A stretch of 64,000 nt of DNA, from NCBI GenBank assembly GCA_963793825.1, contig CAWCBE010000007.1:186001-250000 (forward strand). Direction: 5' to 3'. Of the stretch, positions 51,046-62,266 are shown one piece after another. A program made the position numbers and the translations under genes. This DNA is from RYN-230 sp963793825. Lineage in GTDB: Bacteria > Actinomycetota > Actinomycetes > Streptosporangiales > Streptosporangiaceae. The notes under the pieces were generated by a model. That model saw nothing but the letters and a program-made list of their open reading frames with translations, was not told where the DNA came from and ran no database searches. The number at the start of each line of letters is the position of its first letter. Position 1 is the first letter of the stretch.

Positions 51046-51471
51046 ATGGATGAGACCAGGGAGCTGAGCTTCTATGAGGCGGTCGGCGGCGAGGAGACCT
51101 TCCGCCGCCTGACGCACCTCTTCTATCAGGGCGTGGCCACCGACCCCGCGCTGCGCGCCGTCTACCCCAGCACGGACCTCGGGCCGGCCGAGGAGCACCT
51201 GCGGCTGTTCCTGATCCAGTACTGGGGCGGCCCGGCCACCTACAACGAACTGCGCGGGCACCCGCGGCTGCGGATGCGGCACCGGCACTTCACCATCGGC
51301 GAGGCCGAGCGTGATGCCTGGCTGCGGCACATGCGCACCGCGCTCGACGGGATCGGGCTGGACCCGGCGCTCGACGCGCAGCTGTGGGACTACCTGGTCA
51401 TGGCCGCGCACAGCCTGGTCAACGCGCCGGCCACCCCCGGACGGCCGGACCTGGGCCTCAGCCCCGCCTGA
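51046..51471 (+). CDS. glbO: Group II truncated haemoglobin
   Basis: The 141-residue haem protein is of the GlbO type: FYEAVGGEETFRRLTHLFYQ, FLIQYWGGPATYNELRGHPR, RMRHRHFTIGEAERDAWLRH, with the proximal His in RHRHF and the Trp of the G helix. Roles of the family include oxygen or NO handling under low oxygen. It probably shares a transcript with mscS. Its last codons and stop are copied in a 17-bp array immediately downstream. Confidence 0.95.
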   Translation: MDETRELSFYEAVGGEETFRRLTHLFYQGVATDPALRAVYPSTDLGPAEEHLRLFLIQYWGGPATYNELRGHPRLRMRHRHFTIGEAERDAWLRHMRTALDGIGLDPALDAQLWDYLVMAAHSLVNAPATPGRPDLGLSPA

Positions 51472-51563
51472 GCCGCAGCCCCGCCTGGGCCTCAGCCCCG
51501 CCTGAGCCGCAGCCCCGCCTGAGCCGCAGCCCCGGCTGAGCCGCAGCCCCGGCTGAGCCGCAG
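51455..51563 (+). repeat. 17-bp tandem repeat of the glbO 3' end
   Basis: The unit GCCTCAGCCCCGCCTGA ends with the glbO stop codon and is repeated with small changes at 51472, 51489, 51506, 51523 and 51540, then partly to 51563. Most copies keep TGA as the last three bases. The repeat occupies most of the 122 bp between glbO and ettA. Confidence 0.92.
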
Positions 51564-51593
51564 ACCCAGCGGGGCACCCCCCTGAGGGGACGT

Positions 51594-53258
<1,665 letters not shown>

Positions 53259-53267
53259 GCTTCAAGG

Positions 53268-54562
53268 TTAGGGCCAACGGCGCTGCGGGTCGGACGGGCA
53301 TCCACCCGGCGGGAGAGTGCACACCCGGTCGCGTCCTGCCTCCTTGGCCCGGTAGAGCGCGGCGTCGGCCGCCGCCAGCAGCTCGAACAACTCGCCGCCA
53401 TCCCGGCCGAGGGCGGCCACCCCGATCGACACGGTGATGGTGACCTCCTTCCCGAGGGCCGATACCGAGCTCACCCGTACCCGTTCCCGGAGCCGCTCGG
53501 CGATCCGGCATGCTTCCCGCTCCCCGGCCCCCGGCAGGACGGCGACGAACTCCTCCCCGCCGAACCGGCCCAGCACGTCGCAGCCGCGCATGTGCGCTGC
53601 CAGCGTGGCGGCCACCGCCGCGAGCAGCTCATCGCCGGCCAGGTGCCCGTAGGTGTCGTTGACCCGCTTGAAATGGTCGATATCAGCCAGCAGGATCGCA
53701 GCCGGGGCGCTGGCCCGCCGCGCCCGGCGCAGCCAGGTGTCCGCCTCCCGCTGCCAGGCGACCGCGTTGAGCAGCCCGGTCTTGGCGTCGGTATGCGCCT
53801 CGGTGCGCAGTTGCTGATGCAGCAGGCTGCGCTGCAGCAGGATCAGCGGCGGCAGCGCAACGAGCAGCAGCGCGCCGTTTAGCGCGCAGGCGATCGTGAC
53901 CAGGACGCCGGCGCACAGCCGGCCAGGTCCACCAGGATCCGCTCGGCGTTCCAGGCCGCCGGGCGGCGCGGCACGCTGGAGTCGGCGGCCCGCCCGGCCA
54001 GGGCCACCAGGCCCGCGTTGACCAGCATGAAGAGCATGCCGCAGGCGGCCGCCTCGGCCACCGTCACCGGCCGCAGCAGCCATTGCCGGTGCCCGTCCAG
54101 CTCGTGGAAGCCGAACGAGCTGGCCGCACCGGCCAGCCCCAGCGCGGCGGCGGTGAACACCCGCCAGTAGAGCGGTCCCTGCCTGGCCCGCCAATGCCCC
54201 AGCAGCCCGATGATCACCGGGGCCAGCAGCGCGCATGCGGGCGGCAGCAGCAGCGCGACCGGCAGCCACCAGGCGGTCAGCATGTCGCGGGTCCCGGTGG
54301 GCGGCACCCCCCAGCGCCGGGTGGCCTCGAGACAGGCCGCACCGCAGCACAGGAAGGCCAGGAACAGGCCCAGCTGGCCGGGCCGCAGATGGGTACGGCC
54401 CAGCTGCCATCCGGTCACCGCGGCCGTGGCCGCCACCACCATGAGCAGGTACACGGCCAGCCTGGGCCGCTTAGGCAGCCGTTGCCCGGACCACGGGGCC
54501 TCGGCACGGTCACCTGGCCCGTGCCGCCGCTCCGCGTACATCGTGCGCTGGACTACCGACAT
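53268..54562 (-). CDS. Membrane diguanylate cyclase (GGDEF), interrupted by a frameshift
   Basis: The enzyme makes c-di-GMP. From ATG 54562 one frame gives the membrane part (LAVYLLMVVAATAAVTGWQL, LLMLPPACALLAPVIIGLLG-like, about seven segments) as far as ERILVDLAG. Near 53915 one base seems missing; in the next frame it continues LCAGVLVTIACALNGALLLV and the GGDEF domain with TDAKTGLLNA, DHFKRVNDTYGHLAGDELL and RFGGEEF. The inhibitory site RxxD is present as RGCD five residues before GGEEF. The shift is either a sequencing error or recent inactivation. Confidence 0.85.
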
Positions 54563-54740
54563 GCCACCTGTCCATGACCGCCGCAGGCGGGCCTCTCCGG
54601 CACCCACACCCGGTCACTATCCGTGTTCGAGAAGCGGCCAATCTATAACGCTGGGTAACAGCGTAGGGCCAGGAGGCCCGCCCGGCAGGGAATTCCGCCG
54701 ATCCCCGCCCGGCGCGCCGCGGAACCCGCGGCCGGGCGGG

Positions 54741-54888
54741 GTCAGTACGGCGCGGTCAGGCCAGCGCGCTGTCAGAACGGCGCGGTCAGGCCAGCGCGCT
54801 GTCAGAACGGCGCGGTCAGACCAGCGCGCTGTCAGAACGGCGCGGTCAGACCAGCGCGCTGTCAGAACGGCGCGGTCAGGCCAGCGCT
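54741..54888 (-). repeat. 30-bp tandem repeat of the ssb 3' end
   Basis: Five units of GTCAGAACGGCGCGGTCAGG plus CCAGCGCGCT start at 54741, 54771, 54801, 54831 and 54861 (the last is 28 bp). On the minus strand each reads through the codons for LTAPF and the TGA stop of ssb, which itself is the sixth copy. Two copies carry the same G-to-A change, so copies have exchanged or been duplicated as a block. Confidence 0.95.
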
Positions 54889-54889
54889 G

Positions 54890-55546
54890 TCAGAACGGCG
54901 CGGTCAGGCCGGCCGGCGCGACCAGGCCCTCATCGTCGTCCTCACTGGCCGGGTCGGCCGGGTTTTCCCCGGCCAGTTCCGGGGCCGCCGTCCGGGCGCC
55001 CTCGCCGTAGTCGTCCCCGGCCGGGCCGCCGCCGGCCGTGTGGACCCCCGGGACACCCGGCACCCCTGGGACAGCTGGCCCCCCCGCGACGCCCGGCGCC
55101 CCGGGGACGGCGGGCGGCCCGGGCAGCGGGGGCAGGCCGTCCGGGTCCCCGGTCGGGCGGCCGAGCGCGGGCTCGCCCGGCGACCGCCGGGCCCGCTGGA
55201 AGTTGGCCACTCCCCGGGCCAAGTCGTAGCCGACCGAGCTGGCCTCGATCTCGACGGCGAGCCGGGACACCCCGTCCTTGTCGTACGGGCGCACCTGCAG
55301 GCGGCCCTTGACCAGCACCGGCTCGCCCTTACGCAGGCAGGTGGCGACGTTGTCGGCCAGTCCCCGCCAGCAGATCACGGTGACGAACGACGAGGCCATG
55401 TCCGCCCACTCGCCGGTCTCCCGGTCCACCCGGCGCGGCGTGTAGCCGACCCGCAATGACGCCACCGAGACGCCGTTGCTCGTGACGCGGAACTTCGGCT
55501 CGCGGGCGACGTACCCGGCGAGGAACACCTGTGCCTCATTGATCAT
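54890..55546 (-). CDS. ssb: Single-stranded DNA-binding protein
   Basis: The 218-residue protein from ATG 55546 (AGGAGG just upstream) has the OB fold in residues 1-110: MINEAQVFLAGYVAREPKFR, SFVTVICWRGLADNVATCLR, EPVLVKGRLQVRPYDKDG. A Pro/Gly/Val-rich linker (about 140-180, PG-V repeats) follows, then an acidic segment (ASEDDDEGL). The tip ends LTAPF rather than the usual DDDIPF, so only the last two residues match the common partner-binding motif. This may be a paralogue rather than the main housekeeping SSB. Confidence 0.93.
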   Translation of the reverse strand: MINEAQVFLAGYVAREPKFRVTSNGVSVASLRVGYTPRRVDRETGEWADMASSFVTVICWRGLADNVATCLRKGEPVLVKGRLQVRPYDKDGVSRLAVEIEASSVGYDLARGVANFQRARRSPGEPALGRPTGDPDGLPPLPGPPAVPGAPGVAGGPAVPGVPGVPGVHTAGGGPAGDDYGEGARTAAPELAGENPADPASEDDDEGLVAPAGLTAPF

Positions 55547-55763
55547 GCCAAGCCTCCTGGCATCTCCTGGCGCTCCGCGGCGGCAGCGCCATCGGCGGCC
55601 CGGTGCCGCCCGTGGCTCCACCATCCCGGGCGGCCGGGGTCCCCGGCGATGCCGAACCGGGTTCTGGGGATGACCGGGCAGGAACGGGCCGCCCTGTGCA
55701 CAGGCAACGCCAAACCGGCGGTACCTGGTGCAAGAATCCGCGTGGGGCGCTCCGACCCGGCGC

Positions 55764-56702
55764 TCAGGCCGCGACGAGCTCGGACGGCTCAGCGATCACG
55801 TCCACCAGGGCGCCGTTGCGCATCACGGTGATCGCCATGGGCCGGCCGATCGCGTCGGCGAACATCAGCCGCTGCAGATCCTGGGCCGTGGACACCGGGC
55901 TGCCGCCCGCACTGACCAGCAGGTCCCCGGCCCGCAGCCCGGCCCGGTCGGCGGGGCCGCCCGGCACCACCTCGGCCACCCGCAGCCCGGTGGGCCGGCC
56001 CACCCGCTCGGCCAGCGCCGCCGGCAGCGGGGCAGGCGCGCTGACCAGGCCGAGATAAGCCCGCCGGACCCGGCCGTCACGCATGAGCGCGGCGATGATG
56101 CGCCGCGTCGTCGCGTTGACCGGGACGGCCAGTCCCACGCCGACGCCAGCCACCGCGGTGTTGATGCCGATCACCCGGGCGTGGCTGTCCGCGAGCGCGC
56201 CGCCGGAATTCCCCGGGTTCAGCGCGGCGTCCGTCTGGATCACGTCCTCGATCAGCCGGGCGGCCGATGCGCTCCGGGTGGGCAGCGACCGGCCGAGGGC
56301 GCTGACCACCCCGGCGGTGACCGTCCCGGCCAGCCCCAGCGGGTTACCGACCGCCACGACCAGCTGGCCGACTACCAGCTGGTCGGCCTCGCCCAGCTCG
56401 GCAGGCGGCGGGGTGGGCCCGGACGCCCGGAGCACCGCGAGGTCGGACAGCGGGTCCGCGCCCACCACCCGGAACGGCGCCGTGCTGCCATCCGCGAAGG
56501 ACGCCGTCCCCGCCTGGGCCGTGCCGACCACGTGCGCATTGGTGAGCAGGAAGCCGTCGCCGGTGTACACCACCCCCGAGCCGAGGCTCTCGCCGCCCCG
56601 GCCGGCCCGCGGCACCCGCAGGCTGGCTACCTTGCCCGTGAGCTCGGCCGCTACCCCGGCCACGATCTGCGAGTAGCTGTCGAGCGGTCGCTGGTCTGTC
56701 AT
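55764..56702 (-). CDS. HtrA/DegP-like serine protease with PDZ domain, no export signal
   Basis: The 312-residue protein has a trypsin-like domain with catalytic His57 (TNAHVV), Asp87 (SDLAVL) and Ser166 (NPGNSGG), and a PDZ domain (about 225-305, VAEVVPGGPADRAGLRAGDL). It begins MTDQRPLDSYSQIVAGVAAE with no signal peptide or membrane segment, unlike most HtrA proteins, so a cytoplasmic or loosely membrane-bound role is suggested. It lies upstream of two GTPase genes on the same strand but 284 bp away. The gap contains no credible gene. Confidence 0.9.
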   Translation of the reverse strand: MTDQRPLDSYSQIVAGVAAELTGKVASLRVPRAGRGGESLGSGVVYTGDGFLLTNAHVVGTAQAGTASFADGSTAPFRVVGADPLSDLAVLRASGPTPPPAELGEADQLVVGQLVVAVGNPLGLAGTVTAGVVSALGRSLPTRSASAARLIEDVIQTDAALNPGNSGGALADSHARVIGINTAVAGVGVGLAVPVNATTRRIIAALMRDGRVRRAYLGLVSAPAPLPAALAERVGRPTGLRVAEVVPGGPADRAGLRAGDLLVSAGGSPVSTAQDLQRLMFADAIGRPMAITVMRNGALVDVIAEPSELVAA

Positions 56703-56986
56703 CGCGGCCCTCCGCCCTCAGCCGTTGCGTGAATTACATAATTACAACGGAATGCCAGCGTAACGCGGGGCCGGCCGCCCCGCTTCCCCGGAGGATTACG
56801 CCCGGAGCGTACGCCGGCGCGGGGACGCGGATGGGGACTCCGCACCCGGGGGGAAGGACACCCGCGCCGATCCAGCGGGCCGCCCCGGAGGCAGGCACCC
56901 CGAGCGCGGCCGCCACGGCGCGGATGCTCGGCAACAAGGAGGCCCTGGCCTGGCCCGGCGAGTCCGGGGTGAGACGGAGGCGGCCG

Positions 56987-58735
56987 CTAATCCCGCAGCG
57001 TGCGGAGCTCCCCGCAGAACCTCGCGTACTCCGAGAGCTCCTGCCTGACCGGGACCAGCACGTACTGGTCGGCGACCACCATCATGGCCGAGCGCATCTG
57101 CGCCTCGACCTTGGTCCGCTCGGCCAGCGCCGCGGAACTCACCAGGCTCATGCACCCGGATGCGGTCAGCCAGCCCAGCACCAGGATGGCCACGATCAGC
57201 AGCGCCACCCAGGGCAGCAGCGCGACGTCGCTGAAGATGGCGACAGCGTGATCGGCCGCATGGAGCACGCCGATGGCCAGGATCGCCCCGATCCACGCCA
57301 GCCCGGTCACCGCGCAGCCCAGCAGCAGGCCCTGCCACACCGCTACCATGCGCCACCAGGGCTCCACGCTGTTCTCCGCGGGCAGCGAGTCGCCGATCGC
57401 CGCGCCCAGCGCGCCGGGGATCTCACTGCGCCGGGCCCGCGCCGCGGCGCGCACCGTCGCCGACCACGGCTTGGGCAGCCCCGGGCCGATCTGCTCGCCG
57501 ATGGCGGTGAGCGCGTTGTCGATCTCGGCCTGCTGGGCTCCGGCAGGCCCGGCCGACACGCCGCGCAACTCCTCCCACAGGTTGCCGAGCCGGAGCTTGC
57601 GCACCGGGTCCCGCCCCAGCACCCGGTCCACCAGCCACGACACCGGCCAGCCGACGTAATCGACGGCCCGCAGTTCCCGGGCGCTCTGCAGCGCCTGCCC
57701 GACCCCGGCCACGCCGGCCGCCCGGCCGAACGATTCCGCCAGGGTGGCAGCGCTGCCCGGCGGGAGCTCGGAGAACTCCTCCGGGTCGCTGTCCCAGGCC
57801 GCGCCCCGGACCCCGGCGTAGGGCAGCAACCGCACGGCCATGACGTCCAGGTCGGCGGCGATCCGGTTGCTGGCCGCCCGCCGCGCGGTCACCGTCTCGG
57901 CCAGCACCTTCCGCAGTTCATCCAGGCCAGCACCGGTGCGGGCCGAGGTGACCAGCACCCGCGCCTCATGCAGCCCCTCTGAATCGAGCAGCCGGGTCAG
58001 GTCGGCCACGCAGTCGTCCGCCTGATCGGCAGTGAGCAGGTCGGACTGGTTGAGCACGACCGCGATGACCGAGGAATGACCCGCGAGCGGCTTGAGGTAA
58101 CGGCTGTGCACCGCCGCGTCGGCGTACTTCTGCGGATCGAGCACCCAGACCATCAGGTCGGCCAGGCCGACCAGGCGGTCCGTCTCCGTTGAGGCACCAG
58201 CCGCCACCGAGTCATGGTCCGGCAGGTCGATCAGGATGAGCCCGCGCAGCGACGACTCGCCTTCGCTCAGGGCGCTGGAGCGTGCGTACCGGTTCCGCGG
58301 CGGGATGCGCAGCCACTCCAGCAACGGCGCGGCACCATCCATGCCCCACACACAGGCGTGCGGGTCCTTGGTGGACGGGCGGATCACGCCGACCGCGGAG
58401 AAGTCGGCCCCGGCCAGCTGGTTGAACAGTGAGGACTTGCCGCTCCCGGTACCGCCTGCCAGCACGGCCACGGTGTGATTGGACGACATCCGCAGCCGTT
58501 CCCCGGCCTGGGCCACGAGCTGCTCCGCCTCGGTGAGCAACGGGATGCTGAAGGCGTCCGGGCCGGTGCGCGCCCCGCCGATCGTGGTGATCCGGGCCAG
58601 CGCGGTGAGCCGTGTTGACAGGTCACCGTCACCCGGCCCCGCCGGAAGCAGGCTGGGGCTGCCCAGGCCGGGCTCGCTCCGGCTGGGCAGCCCGGGGCTG
58701 GCCAGCCAGGCCGGCTGATACTCGCCGATGCTCAT
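56987..58735 (-). CDS. Membrane-associated dynamin-type GTPase, second of a pair
   Basis: The 582-residue protein has an N-terminal G domain with P-loop GGTGSGKS (94-101), the G3-like LIDLPDHDS and G4-like NQSD, and C-terminal hydrophobic segments (about 455-545, including WQGLLLGCAVTGLAWIGAIL, ALLPWVALLIVAILVLGWLT). It overlaps the upstream GTPase gene by 4 bp, so they are co-translated. Paired bacterial dynamin-like proteins act on membranes in division or stress; function here is inference. Such pairs are common but little studied in actinobacteria. Confidence 0.82.
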   Translation of the reverse strand: MSIGEYQPAWLASPGLPSRSEPGLGSPSLLPAGPGDGDLSTRLTALARITTIGGARTGPDAFSIPLLTEAEQLVAQAGERLRMSSNHTVAVLAGGTGSGKSSLFNQLAGADFSAVGVIRPSTKDPHACVWGMDGAAPLLEWLRIPPRNRYARSSALSEGESSLRGLILIDLPDHDSVAAGASTETDRLVGLADLMVWVLDPQKYADAAVHSRYLKPLAGHSSVIAVVLNQSDLLTADQADDCVADLTRLLDSEGLHEARVLVTSARTGAGLDELRKVLAETVTARRAASNRIAADLDVMAVRLLPYAGVRGAAWDSDPEEFSELPPGSAATLAESFGRAAGVAGVGQALQSARELRAVDYVGWPVSWLVDRVLGRDPVRKLRLGNLWEELRGVSAGPAGAQQAEIDNALTAIGEQIGPGLPKPWSATVRAAARARRSEIPGALGAAIGDSLPAENSVEPWWRMVAVWQGLLLGCAVTGLAWIGAILAIGVLHAADHAVAIFSDVALLPWVALLIVAILVLGWLTASGCMSLVSSAALAERTKVEAQMRSAMMVVADQYVLVPVRQELSEYARFCGELRTLRD

Positions 58736-60780
58736 CGCGCCATCTCAACTGAATAGGTTGCCTGGTAGAGCCGGATCGCCGCGGCGTCATCCAGCCTTCC
58801 GGCAGAGTCAATCACCTGGATGAACCGCAGCAGCTCCTCATCGAAAAGCCGGCGTATCCGGTCCCGCAGGTCGGCCCGGGCGCGGGCCCGGATGTCGCGC
58901 AGCGGCCCGGCGCCGAACAGCGAGGTCAGCAGGAGCTGCGGGACCGCCCCGGCGCCGTCGGCGGAACTGCCGTCCCCTTCGCGCTGGGCGAGCATGGCCA
59001 CGGTGAGCACGGTGGCCAGCGAATCGTCGTCGAACGACATCACCCGGGCGATCGAGCGCTTGGTCACGCTCTCGGCCTGGACCAGCCGCAGCACATGATC
59101 CTGCCAGCCGCTCACGGCCCGGCCGGCATGCGTCGGCAGCTCAGCCGACGCGCGGGCCAGGACCGGGGCGGCCTGGCGCAGCGGGCCATCCGCGGCGGCG
59201 TCGCGGTTGCCCGGGGCCGGGGACAGCCCGCCCCCAGCCGGGAAGACCAGGCCCGCGTCCGCGGCGAACTGGGAGCCGCCCCAGTCCTCGTCGGCGCTCC
59301 CGCTGGCCGCGGCCTCCAGCAGCGCCACTCCGGCCGGGTGATTGCGCCAGCGCTTGACCGACTCCTCAGCGCCCCGGTCGGCCACCGAGATGACCAGGGA
59401 CTCGATGCTGGCGCGCAGGGCGCTCTTGAGCGACTGGGCCCGGGCCGGCACACCGCGCTTGCGCTGCCGCCCGGCCTGCCTGCCCCGCGGGGCCTGCAGG
59501 CCGCGGAGCAGTTCCCCGGTCCCGGCGAAGTCCTGCCAGCGGGCCAGCACCTCGCCGCGCAGCAGCGAGCCGTCCGATAGTGCCTGGTCCGCCTCGGCGA
59601 GGGCTGACGCGTAGGCGCCTTCTACCGCTGCTTTCAGGTCGCCCCGGATAGCCAGCTGGGCTTCCACCTCAGCGGCCAGCGCGGGCACCCGGCTGCGGAA
59701 GGTGTCCAGGGCACCGGCCATCGTCTGGGTCAGCACCGCCACCCGGCGGTCTGCCGAGACGGCCGTCTCCTGCAGCCACTCCCGGACCGGCGCGGCCGCC
59801 TCGGGCGGCAGCCGGTGGTCGGTGATCACCGTCTCGTTGATCACGAACCGCTGGTTGTCCCCCAGCTCGTTGGCCCGCAGCATGGCCCCGAAGTGCTTGG
59901 TCAGCTCGGCACCGCCGGACGGCGGCACCCGGGACAGCACGATGCCCAGCGCGGCGCCCCGCTCCTTGGCGTATTCCAGCAGCTCCCAGACGGCCGCGTC
60001 GGCATAACGGCTCGCCGTGGTCATGAACAGCCACAGATCCGAGGCGTCCAGGAACTGATGGGCGAACTCCCGGTGCGCCTGCACCACCGAGTCGATGTCC
60101 GGGGTGTCGAGCAGCGCGACACCCTTGGGCATGCCCTCGTTCGCGGCCAGCACCAGCAGGCCATCCCGGCCGGACCGGGCCAGCCCTTCCTGGCGGACCC
60201 GCGGCACCGTCGGCAGGAACACGTTCTCCGCGAACCAGTCCACGTCGTCGGGGTGACAGGCGAGCACTGGGCTGTTCGTGGTCGGCCGACGGATGCCGGT
60301 ATTGCTGACCTGGGCCCCCACGACGCTGTTGACCAGGGTCGACTTGCCGGCCCCGGTGGAGCCCACCAGGGCGACGAGGATGGGCGCGCCGGACTGCCGC
60401 ACCCGGGGCAGCAGGTAGTCGTCGATCTGGCTGAGCAGCTTGCGCCGCTCCTCCCGGATCGGCTCGGCGCCCTCAGTCGCGAAGACCAGGTTCACGTCCA
60501 CGATCCGGCGGCGCAGTTCGAGCAGGGCCGCCTCGAGCCGCCGGGCGTCCACCCGGCGGTGCCGCCCGGCCTCCGGACGGCCGGCTTCCTTGCGGTCTTC
60601 CGGGCGGCCCGCCTCGCGGTGACCGGTTTCCAGGCAGCCGGCCTCCTCACGGCCGCCGTCCGGGCCGGGAGGCGGCTCCGGAGCGGGACCCTGGCCCGGC
60701 AGGATGGGGCCAGGTGAGGACACCGCGTCGGCGCCAGCAGCGCGAGCCGAGGCGGCGGCAAGGCCCTGCCCTTCCGTCAT
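58732..60780 (-). CDS. Dynamin-type GTPase, first of a pair
   Basis: The 682-residue product has a disordered N-terminus (1-75) with repeated REAGRPE-type motifs, a G domain with P-loop GSTGAGKS (140-147), the RPTTNSPVL switch segment and LLDTPDIDSV, then a long helical region (about 330-680) with a conserved Trp/His segment and FDEELLRFIQVIDSAGRLDD near the end. No clear membrane span is seen, in contrast to its partner, suggesting one soluble and one membrane GTPase working together. ATG 60780 is the start. Confidence 0.82.
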   Translation of the reverse strand: MTEGQGLAAASARAAGADAVSSPGPILPGQGPAPEPPPGPDGGREEAGCLETGHREAGRPEDRKEAGRPEAGRHRRVDARRLEAALLELRRRIVDVNLVFATEGAEPIREERRKLLSQIDDYLLPRVRQSGAPILVALVGSTGAGKSTLVNSVVGAQVSNTGIRRPTTNSPVLACHPDDVDWFAENVFLPTVPRVRQEGLARSGRDGLLVLAANEGMPKGVALLDTPDIDSVVQAHREFAHQFLDASDLWLFMTTASRYADAAVWELLEYAKERGAALGIVLSRVPPSGGAELTKHFGAMLRANELGDNQRFVINETVITDHRLPPEAAAPVREWLQETAVSADRRVAVLTQTMAGALDTFRSRVPALAAEVEAQLAIRGDLKAAVEGAYASALAEADQALSDGSLLRGEVLARWQDFAGTGELLRGLQAPRGRQAGRQRKRGVPARAQSLKSALRASIESLVISVADRGAEESVKRWRNHPAGVALLEAAASGSADEDWGGSQFAADAGLVFPAGGGLSPAPGNRDAAADGPLRQAAPVLARASAELPTHAGRAVSGWQDHVLRLVQAESVTKRSIARVMSFDDDSLATVLTVAMLAQREGDGSSADGAGAVPQLLLTSLFGAGPLRDIRARARADLRDRIRRLFDEELLRFIQVIDSAGRLDDAAAIRLYQATYSVEMAR

Positions 60781-60790
60781 TGCTCTCCTG

Positions 60791-62099
60791 TCACTGCCCT
60801 TCCCGCGTCGGCATGGCTCCGGCAGGCCCCGGTGACGTGGGCACGACTACACTCTGCGCTTCGCTCAGCGCTCTTCGTGAGAGTTCCGTGATCTCCGTGC
60901 CGACATTCACTACCTCCCCTATCACAACAACTGCGGGCGGGCGCAGGCCGGCCTGCTTGACCGCGCTGCCCACGGTGCCGAGCCCCGTGGTAATTATGTG
61001 CTGCGTGGGCAGGGTACCGTCCACAATGACCGAAACGGGAGTACCCGAGTCCCGCCCATGCCTGATCAGCGTGGTAGCCACCTGTTCCAGGTTCTCCAGG
61101 GCCATCAGCAGCACCAGTGTCGCAGCCGAGCCGGCGAGTGAAGGCCAGTCGACGGTGGACCGGCCGTCACCTGGTGGCAGGTGCGCCGATACGACGTGGA
61201 ACTCCTGGCTCACGCCGCGGTGCGTGACCGGGATCCCGGCCGCGGCGGGCACGGCGATGGCGCTGGTGACTCCCGGGACCACGGTGACCGGGACGCCCCC
61301 GGCGAGGCAGGCGAGGACCTCCTCGGCACCCCGGCCGAAGACGAAGGGATCGCCTCCCTTCAGCCGGACCACGGCCAGGCCCTGCCGGGCCCGGCCGACC
61401 AGCACGGCGTTGATGTCCTCCTGGGCCATGCCCTGGCCGCGCGGGATCTTCGCCGCGTCTATCACCTCGACATCCGGCGCCAGTTCGTCGAGCAGGGAGT
61501 TGGGCGCCAGGCGGTCGGTGACCACGACGTCGGCCTCGGCCAGCAGCTGTCGGCCGCGGACCGTGATCAGTCCCGGGTCCCCCGGGCCGCCGCCGACCAG
61601 CGCGACCCGGCCACCGCGGCGCCGCCGCCGGCCTGCCGCAGCCGGCCTGCAACCCGGCCAGCACCTCGTCCCTGATGCCCGCACTGCGCTGCGGGTCACC
61701 GCTCACCACGCCGAACCGCACATCGCCGGCCTGCCCGGCGGCTGGTGTCCAGGCGGCCGAGGCGGCGGCATCGTCGGCCCGCACCGACCAGATCCCGGCC
61801 TGCTCGGCCTCCGCGGCGACCGCGGCGTTCACGGCGGGATCATCTGTGCAGGCGCAGACCAGCCAGGCCCCGACGCAGTCTCCCGGCTGGTAGGCCCGCG
61901 GCTGCCAGCCAACCCGGCCCGCCTCGATCAGCGCGAGCAGGGTGGAAGTCACCGCGGGAGACACCACGTGGACCTGCGCGCCGGCGTCGAGCAGCGCGGG
62001 AATACGCCGGGCGGCCACCGAGCCGCCGCCGACCACCAGCACGCGGCGGCCGCTGAACCGCAGCGCCAGCAGGTAGGGCGTAGCCGCACCGGCGACCAT
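60791..62099 (-). CDS. cysG: Siroheme synthase CysG-type fusion, interrupted by a frameshift
   Basis: The protein should combine precorrin-2 dehydrogenase/ferrochelatase and uroporphyrinogen-III C-methyltransferase activities for siroheme and B12. The N-terminal part from ATG 62099 (AAGGAGGG upstream) reads LLALRFSGRRVLVVGGGSVA and VVSGDPQRSAGIRDEVLAGL. Near 61640, in a GC-rich run, the frame changes and the methyltransferase continues VALVGGGPGDPGLITVRGRQ, VVRLKGGDPFVFGRGAEEVL and GIPVTHRGVS. The two halves overlap in different frames. It may be a sequencing error, since both domains are well preserved. Confidence 0.85.
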
Positions 62100-62266
62100 G
62101 ACGGTCCGGCCCTCCTTAGCCTCCGGCTGGGGTCGCGCCCAGCGGTACCAGCGGGCAGGGCAGCCCGGGCCTGGGCAGCTGCCAGGAAGCCGGCCTGCCG
62201 CCCGGCCTTCCCCCCAGTCCATGAGGGTATCGGCACCCGGGCCAGCCGTGGCACCTCGTCAGCAGG

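Noticed and set aside
56734..56937. Small minus-strand frame of 67 codons between the protease and GTPase genes
   Set aside because: It has an HTH-like phrase (AAALGVPASGAARWIGAG) but no ribosome site and no clear family; too weak to call.
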